Part shown: positions 63,990-64,000 of the stretch, piece by piece | Layout: every line of letters starts with the position of its first letter | Numbering within the stretch: position 1 is the first letter of the stretch | Assembly (NCBI GenBank): GCA_003388505.1 | Contig: QQVO01000019.1 | Location: 100,010-164,009 of the forward strand | Reading direction: 5' to 3' | DNA from: Planctomycetota bacterium | GTDB taxonomy: Bacteria > Planctomycetota > Planctomycetia > Planctomycetales > Planctomycetaceae | DNA: 64,000 bases | Notes under the pieces: generated by a model | Database searches by the model: none | What the model was told of the DNA's origin: nothing | What the model saw: the letters and a program-made list of their open reading frames with translations, nothing else | Program-made: the position numbers and the translations under genes

Positions 63990-64000
63990 GTGGCTCGCAA
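63990..64000 (+). CDS. Start of a gene running off the right edge, possibly a transposase
   Basis: GTG GCT CGC AA follows GGGAGG at a spacing of 9 bases, a strong initiation site. Only three codons are visible (M-A-R), so no function can be given. The preceding inverted repeat makes an insertion sequence a possibility. Confidence 0.35.

Overview
The window looks like a chromosomal segment of a planctomycete (class Planctomycetia). This is inferred from high GC content, a DUF1501 Tat-exported protein, a very large multi-haem CXXCH protein fused to a beta-propeller, several Gfo/Idh/MocA oxidoreductases, a short pilin-like protein with a conserved Cys-rich tail, and a VWA/secretin-like protein with a glycine-rich tract. 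No rRNA, tRNA, CRISPR array or prophage was seen. Genes are mostly single or in pairs on both strands, with housekeeping genes (tsaD, mutS, dus, ychF, ftsY, truB, pyrG, kdsB) interspersed with lineage-specific secreted and membrane proteins.

Layout. 0-5.4 kb: 5'-truncated Gfo/Idh oxidoreductase, a REP-associated transposase (RAYT) between inverted palindromes, ArsC-like and MOSC proteins, an LptF/LptG permease and small membrane proteins. 5.6-9.7 kb: a VWA/STN-like protein and a repeat protein that appear to be one reading frame split at an A9 run. 10-25 kb: tsaD, a CtpA protease, a THUMP-like methyltransferase, Gfo/Idh, a dicarboxylate symporter, mutS, glutathione peroxidase, a YCF48/CBM9 protein. 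25-33 kb: an M90 peptidase, a 690-bp nested repeat island, ugd, a pair encoding an MreB/actin-like protein and an SLBB-domain membrane protein, an RsbW-like kinase, a pilin-like protein. 33-41.7 kb: ABM monooxygenase, Dus, SMP-30 protein, pentahaem protein, a divergent YchF. 41.8-43 kb: a toxin-antitoxin module whose toxin is cut by a RAYT-associated palindrome. 43-50.7 kb: DoxX-like, ApbE, DUF1501, small proteins, nitroreductase, D-threonine-aldolase-like enzyme, thioesterase. 51-64 kb: rhamnulokinase, third RAYT, ftsY, RecA-like ATPase, secreted trypsin-like protease, SH3-like protein, truB, pyrG, kdsB, and the first codons of a gene at the right edge.

Two themes stand out. First, intergenic DNA is heavily colonised by small repeats: three different RAYT genes each sit beside their own palindrome family, a fourth palindrome family has no RAYT here, and two MITE-like families (ends CTGTCRKTTACAC and GGATTATTC) are nested with them. 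Second, several lineage-specific genes lack a described role. The best candidate for an undescribed system is the ATGA-coupled pair at 28.3-31.1 kb: a degenerate MreB-like protein and a single-pass SLBB membrane protein with a basic cytoplasmic tail. All identifications were made by reading sequence and recalling family motifs; no database search was run.
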